Source of the DNA: Symsagittifera roscoffensis
Lineage: Eukaryota; Xenacoelomorpha; Acoela; Convolutidae
Direction of reading: 5' to 3'
Length of the DNA stretch: 64,000 nt
NCBI RefSeq assembly: GCF_963678635.1
Contig: NC_087062.1
Location: 73,313,345-73,377,344, forward strand
The notes beneath the pieces are model-generated. The model saw only the letters and a list, made by a program, of their open reading frames with translations, was not told the origin of the DNA and ran no database searches. The translations under genes were made by a program, and so were the position numbers. Position 1 is the first letter of the stretch. Each line of letters begins with the position of its first letter. Below, piece after piece: positions 30,269 through 39,420 of the stretch.

Positions 30269-32593
30269 TCAATAATTGGTCTTGTCATATCCAGATCTCG
30301 AAGGAGGTTTCAACAAAAGATACTCCTTTGATTTGAGCCTTAACTCCTCCGGTGTTGGCGCATTAGTTGATAGTGGTGTGTAATGCGTTGCTAGCATCGT
30401 ACGAAGTTCATCATTTTTCACACCATCGATGAATTTTGAGGCTACGGCCAGGTTCATACTTCGGTTTGACTCATCCGGTTGGCTGCGTCTTCTCAGCATT
30501 TCCAAATCATCGAGAAACTTGTCTATGGTTTCATCCTCTCGTTGCCTCCGTTTCTCGAAGCGCATCATCGCCTGGTGCCCCTGCACCCCTGATCCGAAAC
30601 GGTTTAACAAGATTTCGAAGATTTTCTCTGCAGTGTCACGTTGATACTGTTTCTTGGCCATGACACAGTTCAGGGCTGTCCCTTCTAAGTTGCTGGTGAG
30701 CGCGCTGCATTCCTGTCTCTCCGACAAGTCCTCTTCCTCGAAATGCAGCTTCATTACCTCTATCCAGGTATCAATACAGCCATCAGATTCGTCTTTGTAG
30801 CATCTCGGCTTCTTAAAGACTCTTCTGGACTTCTCACTGCGTTCATTGGTTCTAGATAACCTCGTCAGGAATGTCTCCAAAGACCTGTTCAGGGTTTCAA
30901 ATGCTGTGGCCATTGCCGTAGCATCCCTTGAGTGTCCCGCTTGAGTGTCCTCACACCTCGTCGAAGGCTCTGTGTGCGGTGCATCCCTGCCATCCGAATC
31001 ACCGTGAGCGCTTCCCGCTTGGCCCACATGACTCCTCCTCGGGTCTGCATGCCCCCAGTTGCCGGAATCACTACTCCCAGTCGCATGTGTGCCTCGCGTT
31101 GGTCGTTCGTTAGAGGTTTGTCTGTTACCCGTTGAACTTGCTCTATTGTTCGGGCCCCATGCTCCATTACCCCTTGTGGCATGACCTGATGAACTGCCCC
31201 TGCCTCTAGTGGATCTATGCATATTCTTCCTTTGATGTTCATTGAAGTTCACCCTCGGTTCCCTGCTGGGACCTCCCGAGTTCGGCCCTCCTTCTTTTGG
31301 TCCACTCTTGCTGCCTAGTAGCCCGTCCAACCTATCCATGATAGCCTGAGTTCGCCTCTCCATCATCGCATCTATCTTTGTGTCAAGAGTCCCAAGAGAC
31401 TGCTCTTGCTGAATTCTTAACTTCTCCATGTCGGCTCTTAAGCGTAACTCCCTCTGTTCCGCCTCTCTTGTCATTCTCGACAAGTTCCTTGTCATGTGTT
31501 CGTCCGTTCTCTCTCTCAAGCGTTTTTCGCTCCTGTCAACTTCTTGTCTGTTGCGGTTTATTTCTTCCCGCAGCCTTTCTCTTTCAATGTGAACTGCTCT
31601 TTCTAGTTCACTCATCCTGATTGACATTTGCTCGTTTTGTTCTCCTAAACTGTCCACTATATTGTTTAAGGCTTCCTCTAGTGCTGCCCCGTTTTCCACG
31701 AGTGGCGTCACTAGTGGTGGTGTAACCCTGTCGGTCCCAGGTAAATTCGTGCTTGTCGAGATCCGGGCCTTGACTCTCTGCTTCAACGTCTTTTCATTAT
31801 TTATTGCAGGATCCATTAACGCGCTGCCCAGCCCTCTGGTTCTACTCTCTCCAGGTTGTGGCTCCGAACTTGCCCTAATCGCGAAGTCTTTTGACTGGCC
31901 CGGTGTGTTTGCCTCTTTGCTTATAGTTGTCACTACACCAAATTTGTCCATGGTTCCAGTCTCTCTTCCGACGTGTGCCTCACTCTCCTGGATCGAACTA
32001 TTGAGGCTTACTTGAGATCCAGAGTCCCCTTGCTCCTCTTCATCTTCTTCCTCCTGGGACTCACCATCGTTTACTGCTCCTCCTCCCATGCTGAATGGAA
32101 AGATGTTTCCGAAGGTGTTCTTCATTCTTTCTGAGAACGATGATGACGTTGTTTGTTTCCCAGTTCCGCTTGCCATCATAGTGTTGTCTGTCGGAGATCT
32201 TCTCGTTGCCGCTACCTCAGTTGAGATGTCGGACAGTTCCGACATCTCTTCTCGATCCATTGTCCCGGTAGAAGTGGCAAAATCATGGCCCTGTTCTACC
32301 GGGGTAGATTCACTCGCCAGCCTTCTGCCTCTCCCTTCCAGTTCATTTACTTCCTGGTTGTCATTCATGGTATGGTCTGTATTGACCTCCACTTCTAACA
32401 GTTCTCTTCGCTCTTCTGAGGTCTTCTGACTTCTCATTTCAACCATTCTGCCTGAAACCGTCCCCCTTTTGTCAGACCGGGATCGCTTGATCCAATCCAC
32501 AAAAGGATCGGTCATCGTTTTTCTTTGCTTTTCAGGTATGAATTTCCTAGAGCTATTACCTCGTTTTGGTATCCTTGACTTGTCTAGACTCAT
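30269..32593 (-). CDS. gag: Element B Gag (matrix and capsid part)
   Basis: This frame of 774 codons starts at ATG 32593. The N-terminal half is low-complexity and charged, with a heptad-like coiled coil around residues 300-420 (SELERAVHIERERLREEINR). A Ser/Gly/Arg-rich stretch follows. The C-terminal 200 residues have the composition of a retrotransposon capsid: FLTRLS, DTWIEVMKLHFEEEDL, ALTSNLEGTALNCVM and IFEILLNRFG are typical of the Retrotrans_gag region. The frame ends at TGA, after which the nucleocapsid continues in the same frame. Confidence 0.88.
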   Translation of the reverse strand: MSLDKSRIPKRGNSSRKFIPEKQRKTMTDPFVDWIKRSRSDKRGTVSGRMVEMRSQKTSEERRELLEVEVNTDHTMNDNQEVNELEGRGRRLASESTPVEQGHDFATSTGTMDREEMSELSDISTEVAATRRSPTDNTMMASGTGKQTTSSSFSERMKNTFGNIFPFSMGGGAVNDGESQEEEDEEEQGDSGSQVSLNSSIQESEAHVGRETGTMDKFGVVTTISKEANTPGQSKDFAIRASSEPQPGESRTRGLGSALMDPAINNEKTLKQRVKARISTSTNLPGTDRVTPPLVTPLVENGAALEEALNNIVDSLGEQNEQMSIRMSELERAVHIERERLREEINRNRQEVDRSEKRLRERTDEHMTRNLSRMTREAEQRELRLRADMEKLRIQQEQSLGTLDTKIDAMMERRTQAIMDRLDGLLGSKSGPKEGGPNSGGPSREPRVNFNEHQRKNMHRSTRGRGSSSGHATRGNGAWGPNNRASSTGNRQTSNERPTRGTHATGSSDSGNWGHADPRRSHVGQAGSAHGDSDGRDAPHTEPSTRCEDTQAGHSRDATAMATAFETLNRSLETFLTRLSRTNERSEKSRRVFKKPRCYKDESDGCIDTWIEVMKLHFEEEDLSERQECSALTSNLEGTALNCVMAKKQYQRDTAEKIFEILLNRFGSGVQGHQAMMRFEKRRQREDETIDKFLDDLEMLRRRSQPDESNRSMNLAVASKFIDGVKNDELRTMLATHYTPLSTNAPTPEELRLKSKEYLLLKPPSRSGYDKTNY

Positions 32594-33373
32594 TCTCTAT
32601 TTGTCACTTTCCAATGCCTACTCTTAACTCAATTGCTAGAGACCTTATAGTTTTATTAACAATAATAATGACACAACACGATAAATTTCACCAGATTCTA
32701 TTAAATAGTGACCACGAATCCCTGTATGTTATCAGAGTACAGTTTGTATAAAATTTATTCACACTAACCGATTATCGGTCCAAAGATTTGGAAACTAGCA
32801 CAATATGATGTTATCAGTCAATTTAAAAGATAGTGTACTCACTACCCAATCAAGCACAGTTTACGTTGATTTAAAATCAAAAACAAAAAATATATATTGA
32901 CACAATATGAATGTATATATAAAAAAAAACGTATGTGTCTTGTACTCTCAGTCGGTCGCAGTACAATAGTCGAACCTGTCTTTTAAAGAAAAAGCTTTCC
33001 CTGCTTGGTGCTGCACCAAACAGACAAAACTTTGAAGGCAGTAATTTTCTCATTTGGGCGTCTTTTGCACCCACCGAGTACTGTGTTACCTATCTGCCTT
33101 CGAACTGCCCGAGCTAGACCTACTAAAATCCTCAGGGCAGTCACTTTTTCCCAAAAACGTATTATATTACAATCCACACCAATGAATCACGCTCTTTTTA
33201 ATTTAGAATTAGTGTCGCGAATATCCGAGTTCGGACCTGTTTTGTATTAGTCTGGTTCTTATTGAAAGGCAAGTTACCAGTGCAGTCACTGATACCTAGC
33301 CTGTGTGTTAATAACCTAATACCTCTCACTTTTTAGTCTTTCTTTCGTCTACCTAAGTCCTTAATAAAATAAT

Positions 33374-35016
33374 ACCCCTCCGGATTGGCACAAATAGGAC
33401 CCTTCCGGACTGTCAGAATATAGATACCTCCGGATTGGGACCCCTCCGAGTTCGTTAATAGTAGACCCCTCCGGATTGGGACCCCTCCGGTTTTGTGGAA
33501 AGTAGACCCCTCCGGATTCGGACCCTTCTGACTTTGAAAAATTTCGACCCCTCCGGATTGGGAGCCCTTTGGTTCTGTCAAAGTAGCTTTTCGGAGTTTT
33601 CTTAATTTCAGCTTATACCCCTCCGGATTCGTTCTGCGTTGCTTTTATGCTGTTTGAATTAACTGGGAAGGGTATAGGATCCTTTCCTAGACCCCTCCAG
33701 ATTGAAGTTAAGGCACTTATTTGACAATTCACACTAACGGTGAAGGGTCTTATCACTTGCCTAATTTCGACTCTATTATGGTTGTCTTGTGCCTTCAGCC
33801 CTCCCTTTTTGTCTAGAACTGTCCTAAATTACTTAGTTCAATCGCTATCAACTTTTGGTAGGGGTCTAAGGGTTTTTCAGAAAAATTTATAAAACGTGAA
33901 GGGTGTAACCCTCCTGATTTGTGTAATTTGCTAAAAACAATCTCAAAAAATTTTCTCGCTCGTTTTTCCGAAAAATTTCTAATCATATCAGTAAGCTCAG
34001 CTAATTTCTGATCTATTGGTACCAAGATCAACTCGATATGCTCAGTAGTTCCAAAGTTATTAACCAAAACGTCTTTTTTCCAAACTCAAAAATTTTCTCT
34101 CTTATAGGTTCCGCCTAACTTTTTCCGCAAATGTGGTCCTTTCGACCTGAAAATTATTGATCCGAGCTCAAAAGGCCTATACTCTTCTAGTTCAATGCAA
34201 AAGACCCGATCTAAAACGCTTTTGTAGAAAAAATTTGCGAAAAACTATGCTACCTGGACCCCTCCGGATTGATGAATCCGCCAAATCAAACACGTTATGT
34301 TCGATTTCTCTGCAACCCGGAAGGCTTTCGGGTAGCGGGTTTTGAAACTCGTAGATTCACTAGTGGACGTTGTCTGAACAACTATTTTTACCGTCGGAAC
34401 TCAAAAATTTCAAAAAATTTTCCTAATTTTTAGTGTTCCGTTTTCTCAAAAATCACGAAATTTCGGTTTTCGGTACCAAAATAGTTCCAACCACTTCCGA
34501 ACTTAACTTAACCTGTTCTATCAATTATGGTAGTGCTGTTACGACGTAACACACTAACTTAGCGCTTTTTTCCGTTTCAAAAAATATCGATATCTCAAAA
34601 ATCGCGACTTGTGGGGGGATCAAAATATCGCAATTTTGATCCTAAAAACCGGTCTGTTTTCGTTGTTTTTTTTTACTGAAAATCGATATAAGACTATTAA
34701 TATAGGCTAAATAAGTAATAATATTAGTGATACTATACCCCTCCGGGTTTGTTTAATATCCGAATTAAGGTGCTTAACTCGGATATTCGCAGTTCGGTGA
34801 AGGGTCACTACAGTGCAGCACTGTCGAGCCCCCCACAGATTACTATCTTACTTTTTGTACCAAAAGGGATACAAAACTTGTTAACGATACCCAACAAACG
34901 ATTGTTGTTGTCGTTGAGCCCCTTCTTGTTGCTCCTTGTACTGCTTGCCGGATCGGTCTTCACCCAAGACCCTTCCGAATTGAGCGCAAATCAGCTGACC
35001 CCTCCGGATTGAGCGC
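33374..35016. repeat. Dispersed motif array, consensus ACCCCTCCGGATTG
   Basis: Copies or near copies begin at about 33374, 33399, 33426, 33440, 33465, 33481, 33506, 33522, 33547, 33617, 33691, 34258, 34737, 34969 and 34999. Spacing is irregular (about 15 to 70 bp in the dense part, 33374-33704). On the element's sense strand the motif reads CAATCCGGAGGGGT. The same core forms the outer arms of the LTR hairpin. Confidence 0.85.
34755..34787. other. Hairpin in 5' leader
   Basis: Arms AATATCCGA and TCGGATATT pair over nine bases, continuing after one mismatch with TTAAG and CTTAA around a GTG loop. It lies between a CCCTCCGGGTT motif and a GGTGAAGGGT string, the same frame of flanks seen at other leader units. 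Confidence 0.7.
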
Positions 35017-35352
35017 AATTTATCATTAACGTGCTTAAATGCTCAAATAACCCTACAGTACAAGCCTCACAAGCGGGCCACAAAATTGATCGTAACGATC
35101 CTGACTGATATAAATAACTGCAACAACAATATATCTATCAACAACAAACGGGGGGGTTGAATCACATCTTGTCTGGGGGGATGATTTCTACTGATTTTTT
35201 ACTTTTTTACTGTTTTTGTTTTTTTTTGGTTATTTTTTATGTTTTGTGTTTTTCTTGGGTACTATACTACTTTTTGTTTGGTTTTATTTATATCTTTAAG
35301 TGTTTTTGGTCACAAACCACTCAGGGGACGAGGGGACGGCCGATCCCCCCAC

Positions 35353-35417
35353 CCTTCCTGATTCGTGAATTTTCGGTCTTAACTAGGTTAAAAAACTATT
35401 CACGGCAATTCGGAAGG
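35353..35417. other. Hairpin in 5' leader, LTR-hairpin family
   Basis: Outer arms CCTTCCTGATT and AATTCGGAAGG resemble those of the LTR hairpin. Inside are CGTGAAT against ATTCACG and TTAAC-tag-GTTAA. The termini are conserved and the interior differs while staying self-complementary. Confidence 0.7.
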
Positions 35418-35541
35418 CCTCCGCGTTCCGAACTACCCTTCCGCCCCGGCGGTTTAGGCCTATCAAGGGCGTTAATGTGAGCATCCGCTCGGCGCGGAGT
35501 GCTCGTTAACGGTTCCGCCGGTCATGATGTTATAAAAGAAT

Positions 35542-35558
35542 AACACCCAGGAGCGCCA
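35542..35558 (-). other. Candidate primer-binding site
   Basis: On the sense strand, 12 bases after the 5' LTR, the sequence TGGCGCTCCTGGGTGTT begins with the TGG expected for pairing with a tRNA CCA end. It would match a tRNA acceptor arm ending CAGGAGCGCCA. The 12-base offset from the LTR is larger than usual, and I could not match it to a named tRNA. Confidence 0.35.
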
Positions 35559-35570
35559 TAAAAACATACA

Positions 35571-36496
35571 TGTAACATTCGCCCGGAAGATACATATCGA
35601 CGGAAAACCAAATTAAGTCTTAAGACGACTGGCTAGCGTCTAAACAGAGCTTTGCATGCTTTTCACCGTCTCTACCAAGCCAGTACATTTCGGTGGTCTT
35701 TTCTAACATCGGGTCGACAAAAACGTTACTGCCTTCGGCTTCGGTCAAAACACTCAAATTAACTAGATTACATGCAGAAATAGTGAGCTCATGGCTGGGT
35801 CTCAGTATCCCCAGACCACGAGGTCACTCCTAAAAACAGGGCTACTACTTACTATATTACTATTGTTTTTGTTCAGTAGATAAAAATCATCATCTCCATC
35901 GAAGATGGATCAACCCTTTCCCCCCCCCCCCCCCCCAACTCCTAGCACCTCATCCTTGTCAAAATGAATCCAAATATCAGTTAAATTCAAGTCAGGACAT
36001 GACAGGATGCTAAAAGTTCACACGAGTCAATAAAAGTTTCCGTCCCGAGACCCTTCCGGATTCTTGAATCCGCTGAATCAAGCTCGTTGATCTTGATTTC
36101 TTCCTAATTCGGAAGGCTGGTTTCTTACCCTTCACCGTTGTTCGCAACGGCCTTGCAACTATTGTAGCAGCACAATAGTTGCAACTCGGAACGTTCTCTG
36201 CAATCTGCTGCTGTCTTTCAATCACGATTATCGTTGTTATCGTCAGCGCAACTAATGTTGTTGTGTTTTCTCTCTCGTTTTTTGTTAAAAATGGCCGTTT
36301 CAGCATTTCTCAGAAATGTGACGTCATCATTCGAATTTTTGAAATTTTAAAATACTAGAATATTCCAGCCCTCACCGTCCGGCCAAACGTTCCAATAACG
36401 CTCTTAGTTCTTAAAAACCACCAATCCGGAAGGCTCACTGCTAAAATTCCGAATTCTGCAGAGATTGCATTTTTCACATTCTGGTCGAATGTCACA
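35571..36496 (-). repeat. Element B LTR, 5' copy in element orientation
   Basis: This direct repeat of 11961-12884 has the same terminal bases. It differs by scattered substitutions and small indels, mostly in the right-hand half, and by a run of about 16 C residues near 35922-35937 where the other copy has five. It should contain the element promoter on the minus strand; no clear TATA box was located. Confidence 0.85.
36052..36184. other. Three-hairpin cluster in 5' LTR
   Basis: Same three hairpins as at 12433-12564: 36052-36116, 36135-36150 and 36153-36184. The inner stem of the first is ATCAAG/CTTGAT here against ATCAGG/CCTGAT in the other copy, a compensated pair change. Hairpins 2 and 3 keep their stems exactly, and only the loop of hairpin 3 differs (AGCAGC against AGCGGC). 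Confidence 0.85.
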
Positions 36497-37240
36497 TTTA
36501 GGTTGATCCATCTGAAATGGATGAAAGCTCCACTGTCCAATAAAAAGTAACTTAACGGATTGTTCCGACCCTGTTTTTAACGGCGTTCGCGTATTTTGGG
36601 TATTTTGAGACCTAAGTATGGGGACGTTCTTATTTTCTAGAGTGGGGGGATATTTTGGTAGTAGCCTTTAAGCTGTAACGGGTTTTAGTCTCATGTCGCA
36701 AGCGAACCGAATTGGCTCCGACCGTTCTTGAGGTAGAAAAACACAAGAGATAGTGTCCCTGACTCTTGAGCCAATGGTTATAGGGCCTATTTTTCTTAAG
36801 CCTCATATGTGACTGAAGTAGGCGACTGTTACAACGCTAGCCAGTCGTTTCAGATCCTAGCTTTATTTTCCGTCGATATGTACTTCCGGGCGAACGGTAC
36901 CATTTTTAAAATTCATTTTGTCACGCCAAACTGACCGTTCCCGATTCGTGAAATCGTCAGATTAGTACAGCTAATCTGCTAAAACCGCCAATTTTCACCG
37001 TCCACGGTCACAATAAAATCTTCACTGTCCACGGTCACTCTGGTCGAATGTCACATGAATTGTTCTAAATAACATTTGTAAATTGATCTTTTAACGTCAT
37101 TTAGATTAGTTCATTGTAAAAATCCTGACGATGCAGATAGTTGCGAAATTTACTTTTTGGCAAAAATCACTCCAAATAAATTTCGTTTTGACGAATTTTT
37201 CTCTAACGGCATTCTGGTCGAGTGGCACACTCGGGCTATT
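36497..37240. repeat. Degenerate LTR-end fragments next to element B
   Basis: The stretch 36825-36893 resembles the first 70-80 bases of the element B LTR in inverted orientation (CGTCGATATGTACTTCCGGG). The LTR-terminal string CTGGTCGAATGTCACA recurs at about 37037-37052, and a mutated form TTCTGGTCGAGTGGCACA at about 37210. A further self-complementary segment CAGATTAG/CTAATCTG lies at about 36957-36980. These look like decayed remnants of other LTR copies. Confidence 0.5.
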
Positions 37241-38740
37241 CTTCTCTTAGAAGACCGACAAACCGGATACTTTCAGAGACACCTGTCGCATACGTATTTA
37301 TTTTTAGTAGTCCATTTAACAGATTTCATTTTTTGGGTTAATGATGTTTGAGAAAATTGAAGTGTCTGGGTCAGAGTTCTGCAGTGGGGTAAGTTCTCAT
37401 GCTCGGAAGAGTTTTCATATTTTTAAAAGTCAATGCCAAAGTGTTGGCAATATCGTTGACCTTGAGCAATTTAATCGGTCAAAAAACAGCAGTGTAGGTT
37501 AATTAGTTTTAAAGTTGTCTTTTAAGTGTGGAAATAGTGAAAAGCAGAAATTCGACGTGAAAATGAGCAATTTTAAGTTTATTAACTTTGTTTAGATTCT
37601 TTGACCGAAAAGATACTGCCAACATTTTGGCCTTAATTACAAATCGCAAGGTCTTTATGAAAAGCTTCATCGATTTCATCTTTCAACTGCCGACCAGTAT
37701 GCTTTTATGATTCTTAGTTTCTCTGGTACATTTTACCCATATGTTTTTATTGATCTTCATTTTTTTCGTGGCATTGTTCTTTGAACATTTTTTGTTAAAC
37801 CAAATAAGACCAAAGTATTTTGCTTTTGACGTTCTTTGGGCGTTTTTGAATTAAAAATTGAAATTCGATTCAAGTGTAGACAGTTGCTTTGCTGTGCTAG
37901 CAGCACAAAATATTCCGACCACGACAAAGAAGTAAAGAATTTCAAAAGTATGGAAACAATGTTGGCGAAATTCTCGATTGTTTCAAAAGTGTAAATGGCG
38001 ATTTAATGAACTGAAAAGTTGCTGAGTTGGGTATTATTATAGCCAAATTAATGAAGAATATATTAATGAAGAATATATTTGCGTCAATTCAGTCTAAAAA
38101 CTCAGTCCAGTTTTTCTCCACACGGACAATTTAAATTTTTTTTCGAACCCGTGCCATGGCTTAAAGAATTTTAATATGATACATATTGTTCCCTCTAACA
38201 CTGCAAGGTATTTTTAGGAAATCAAATATGAGAAAAAACTATACATTCTCATAGTTTTTTCCCACTTTGTGAAATTGGCGGAACAAAAACTCTAATCATA
38301 TACGCCATCAACTTGTTCTTACGCTTGCGAGTAATAAGCGTTATCAAACCGGAGTGTAGATTTTGTTTCTAGTTAACAAATAGTTTAACAAAATCAGTTC
38401 AATCACTTGTCATTCTGATATGCTCAATTTCTTGAAAACTCACATTTAACTACCAAGTTAAATTTGAGCCAAATTACTATACTTAAAGCTACATACATAC
38501 AGATGCACCTCTCAAACTTCTGTATGTATTATTATAGAGTTCTGCTGAAGATTTTTCGGCTTCATGGTTGTCGACTTAAGATCTGTCGTTAAGATTCCAA
38601 ATTATCTAGTTCCTGTTTGATAAAAACAGGTATTATGAAAATTTATGAGATCGTGTTTTTTTTTCTTGCTAGTTCTTTCACTCCCCTGTCTGCTTGCATA
38701 ATCGCCTTGTCTCTTTCTACCTTACTTCGAAAAAATTGTG
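37241..38740. other. Intergenic, nothing assigned
   Basis: AT-rich sequence without a convincing gene. It includes a 14-bp direct duplication near 38048-38077 and two short inverted repeats (38232-38261 and 38494-38530) of no known type. Confidence 0.5.
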
Positions 38741-38744
38741 TGGG

Positions 38745-39420
38745 GGATTTTTTTACCCAATTTTTGTTTCTACAGTTTTCTGGAAAGTACCCTCTCAAAT
38801 CTGGGATTTTGAGTTCAATGGATAGAAAAGATCGCGAAAAGCTCCACTGCTTAAGCGACTTCGCCTAATTTTTTTAACGAAAAGTTGTAACCCAAGGAAA
38901 AGGCATAATTGTGATGGTTTGAACGGTTTTCAAAGTTTTTGGCTTTTCTCAAAAACTATCCTTCCAATTATGAGATTTTAGATTCAAAAGAGAGAGCAAG
39001 TTGCGAGAAGCTCCCCTGCATTAGCGACTACGCCCAAATTTTCTGCCTCGAAAAGTTATGGCCCCCGGAAGAGTTTTTGATTTTTTAACCGTGTTTCTGA
39101 AACTTTAAATTTTTCTCGCAAAATACCGACCCAAATTTTTGGTGCAATGGGTAGAGCAGGTTGTATAAAGCGCCCTCGCAAAAACAGCTACATACAATTT
39201 TTTTGAAGCAAAAATTAATGGCCCTCGGGAAGTCAAAATTTTGATTTTTGGCCCGTTTTTTCAAACTTTGAATTCTTGACCGTTTTTCGAAAACTTTTGA
39301 CCTGTGCCAAAAACTACCCACTCTAATCTGAGATTTTTGGTCCAATAGAGAGAACATGTCGTGAGTACATTCTCTGCTTTAGTGGCCTCGCCCAACTGTT
39401 TTTATACTTTGTATACTTTT
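38745..39420. repeat. Four-unit degenerate tandem repeat, about 160-195 bp per unit
   Basis: Four successive blocks share the order: a stretch resembling ACTACCC-CT-AAATCTGAGATTTT, then a CAAT/CAAA string, AGAGCA/AGAGAA, a GCTCC/GCCC string and a CTACGCCCAA or similar ending. Landmarks lie at about 38792, 38961, 39128 and 39320. The units are strongly diverged, so the array is old. Confidence 0.6.

Larger units (their letters stand above)
32594..35570 (-). promoter_or_regulatory. Element B 5' leader (about 3 kb)
   Basis: This unusually long untranslated leader between the 5' LTR and gag holds no convincing coding frame. It contains about 15 copies of a CCCTCCGGATT-like motif (33374-35016) and several hairpins: 34259-34324, 34755-34787 and 35353-35417. 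A perfect palindrome ACAGTGCAGCACTGT lies at 34810-34824. The section 32594-33360 shows nothing I can name apart from AT-rich sequence. Confidence 0.6.
11961..36496 (-). mobile_element. Element B: giant (about 24.5 kb) Ty3/gypsy-type retrotransposon with macrodomain and SGNH cargo
   Basis: Two direct copies of a roughly 925-bp LTR (11961-12884 and 35571-36496) flank a 22.7-kb internal region read on the minus strand. The order is leader, gag, CCHC knuckles, protease, RT, RNase H, integrase, macrodomain, then a separate accessory frame with SGNH domains. LTR termini form the expected short inverted repeat, TGTRACATTCG against CGAATGTCACA. The element is defective: eight in-frame stops and a deletion with frameshift in the integrase core. 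No identical target-site duplication was found: the bases outside the LTRs are ATATT on the left and TTTAG on the right. The two LTRs are only about 90% identical by eye. The insertion is therefore old, or the LTRs have different origins. Confidence 0.85.

Noticed and set aside
33333-33581. Minus-strand frame with repeated GSQSGG-type peptide units
   Set aside because: The repeated peptide is a by-product of the CCCTCCGGATT motif array; spacing is irregular and there is no start context.
33374-33704. Considered as a CRISPR-like repeat-spacer array
   Set aside because: Repeats are too short and variable, spacers uneven, and the context is a eukaryotic retrotransposon leader.
38232-38530. Two short inverted repeats considered as MITE ends
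   Set aside because: The two pairs are unrelated to each other, and no target duplication or matching termini are seen.
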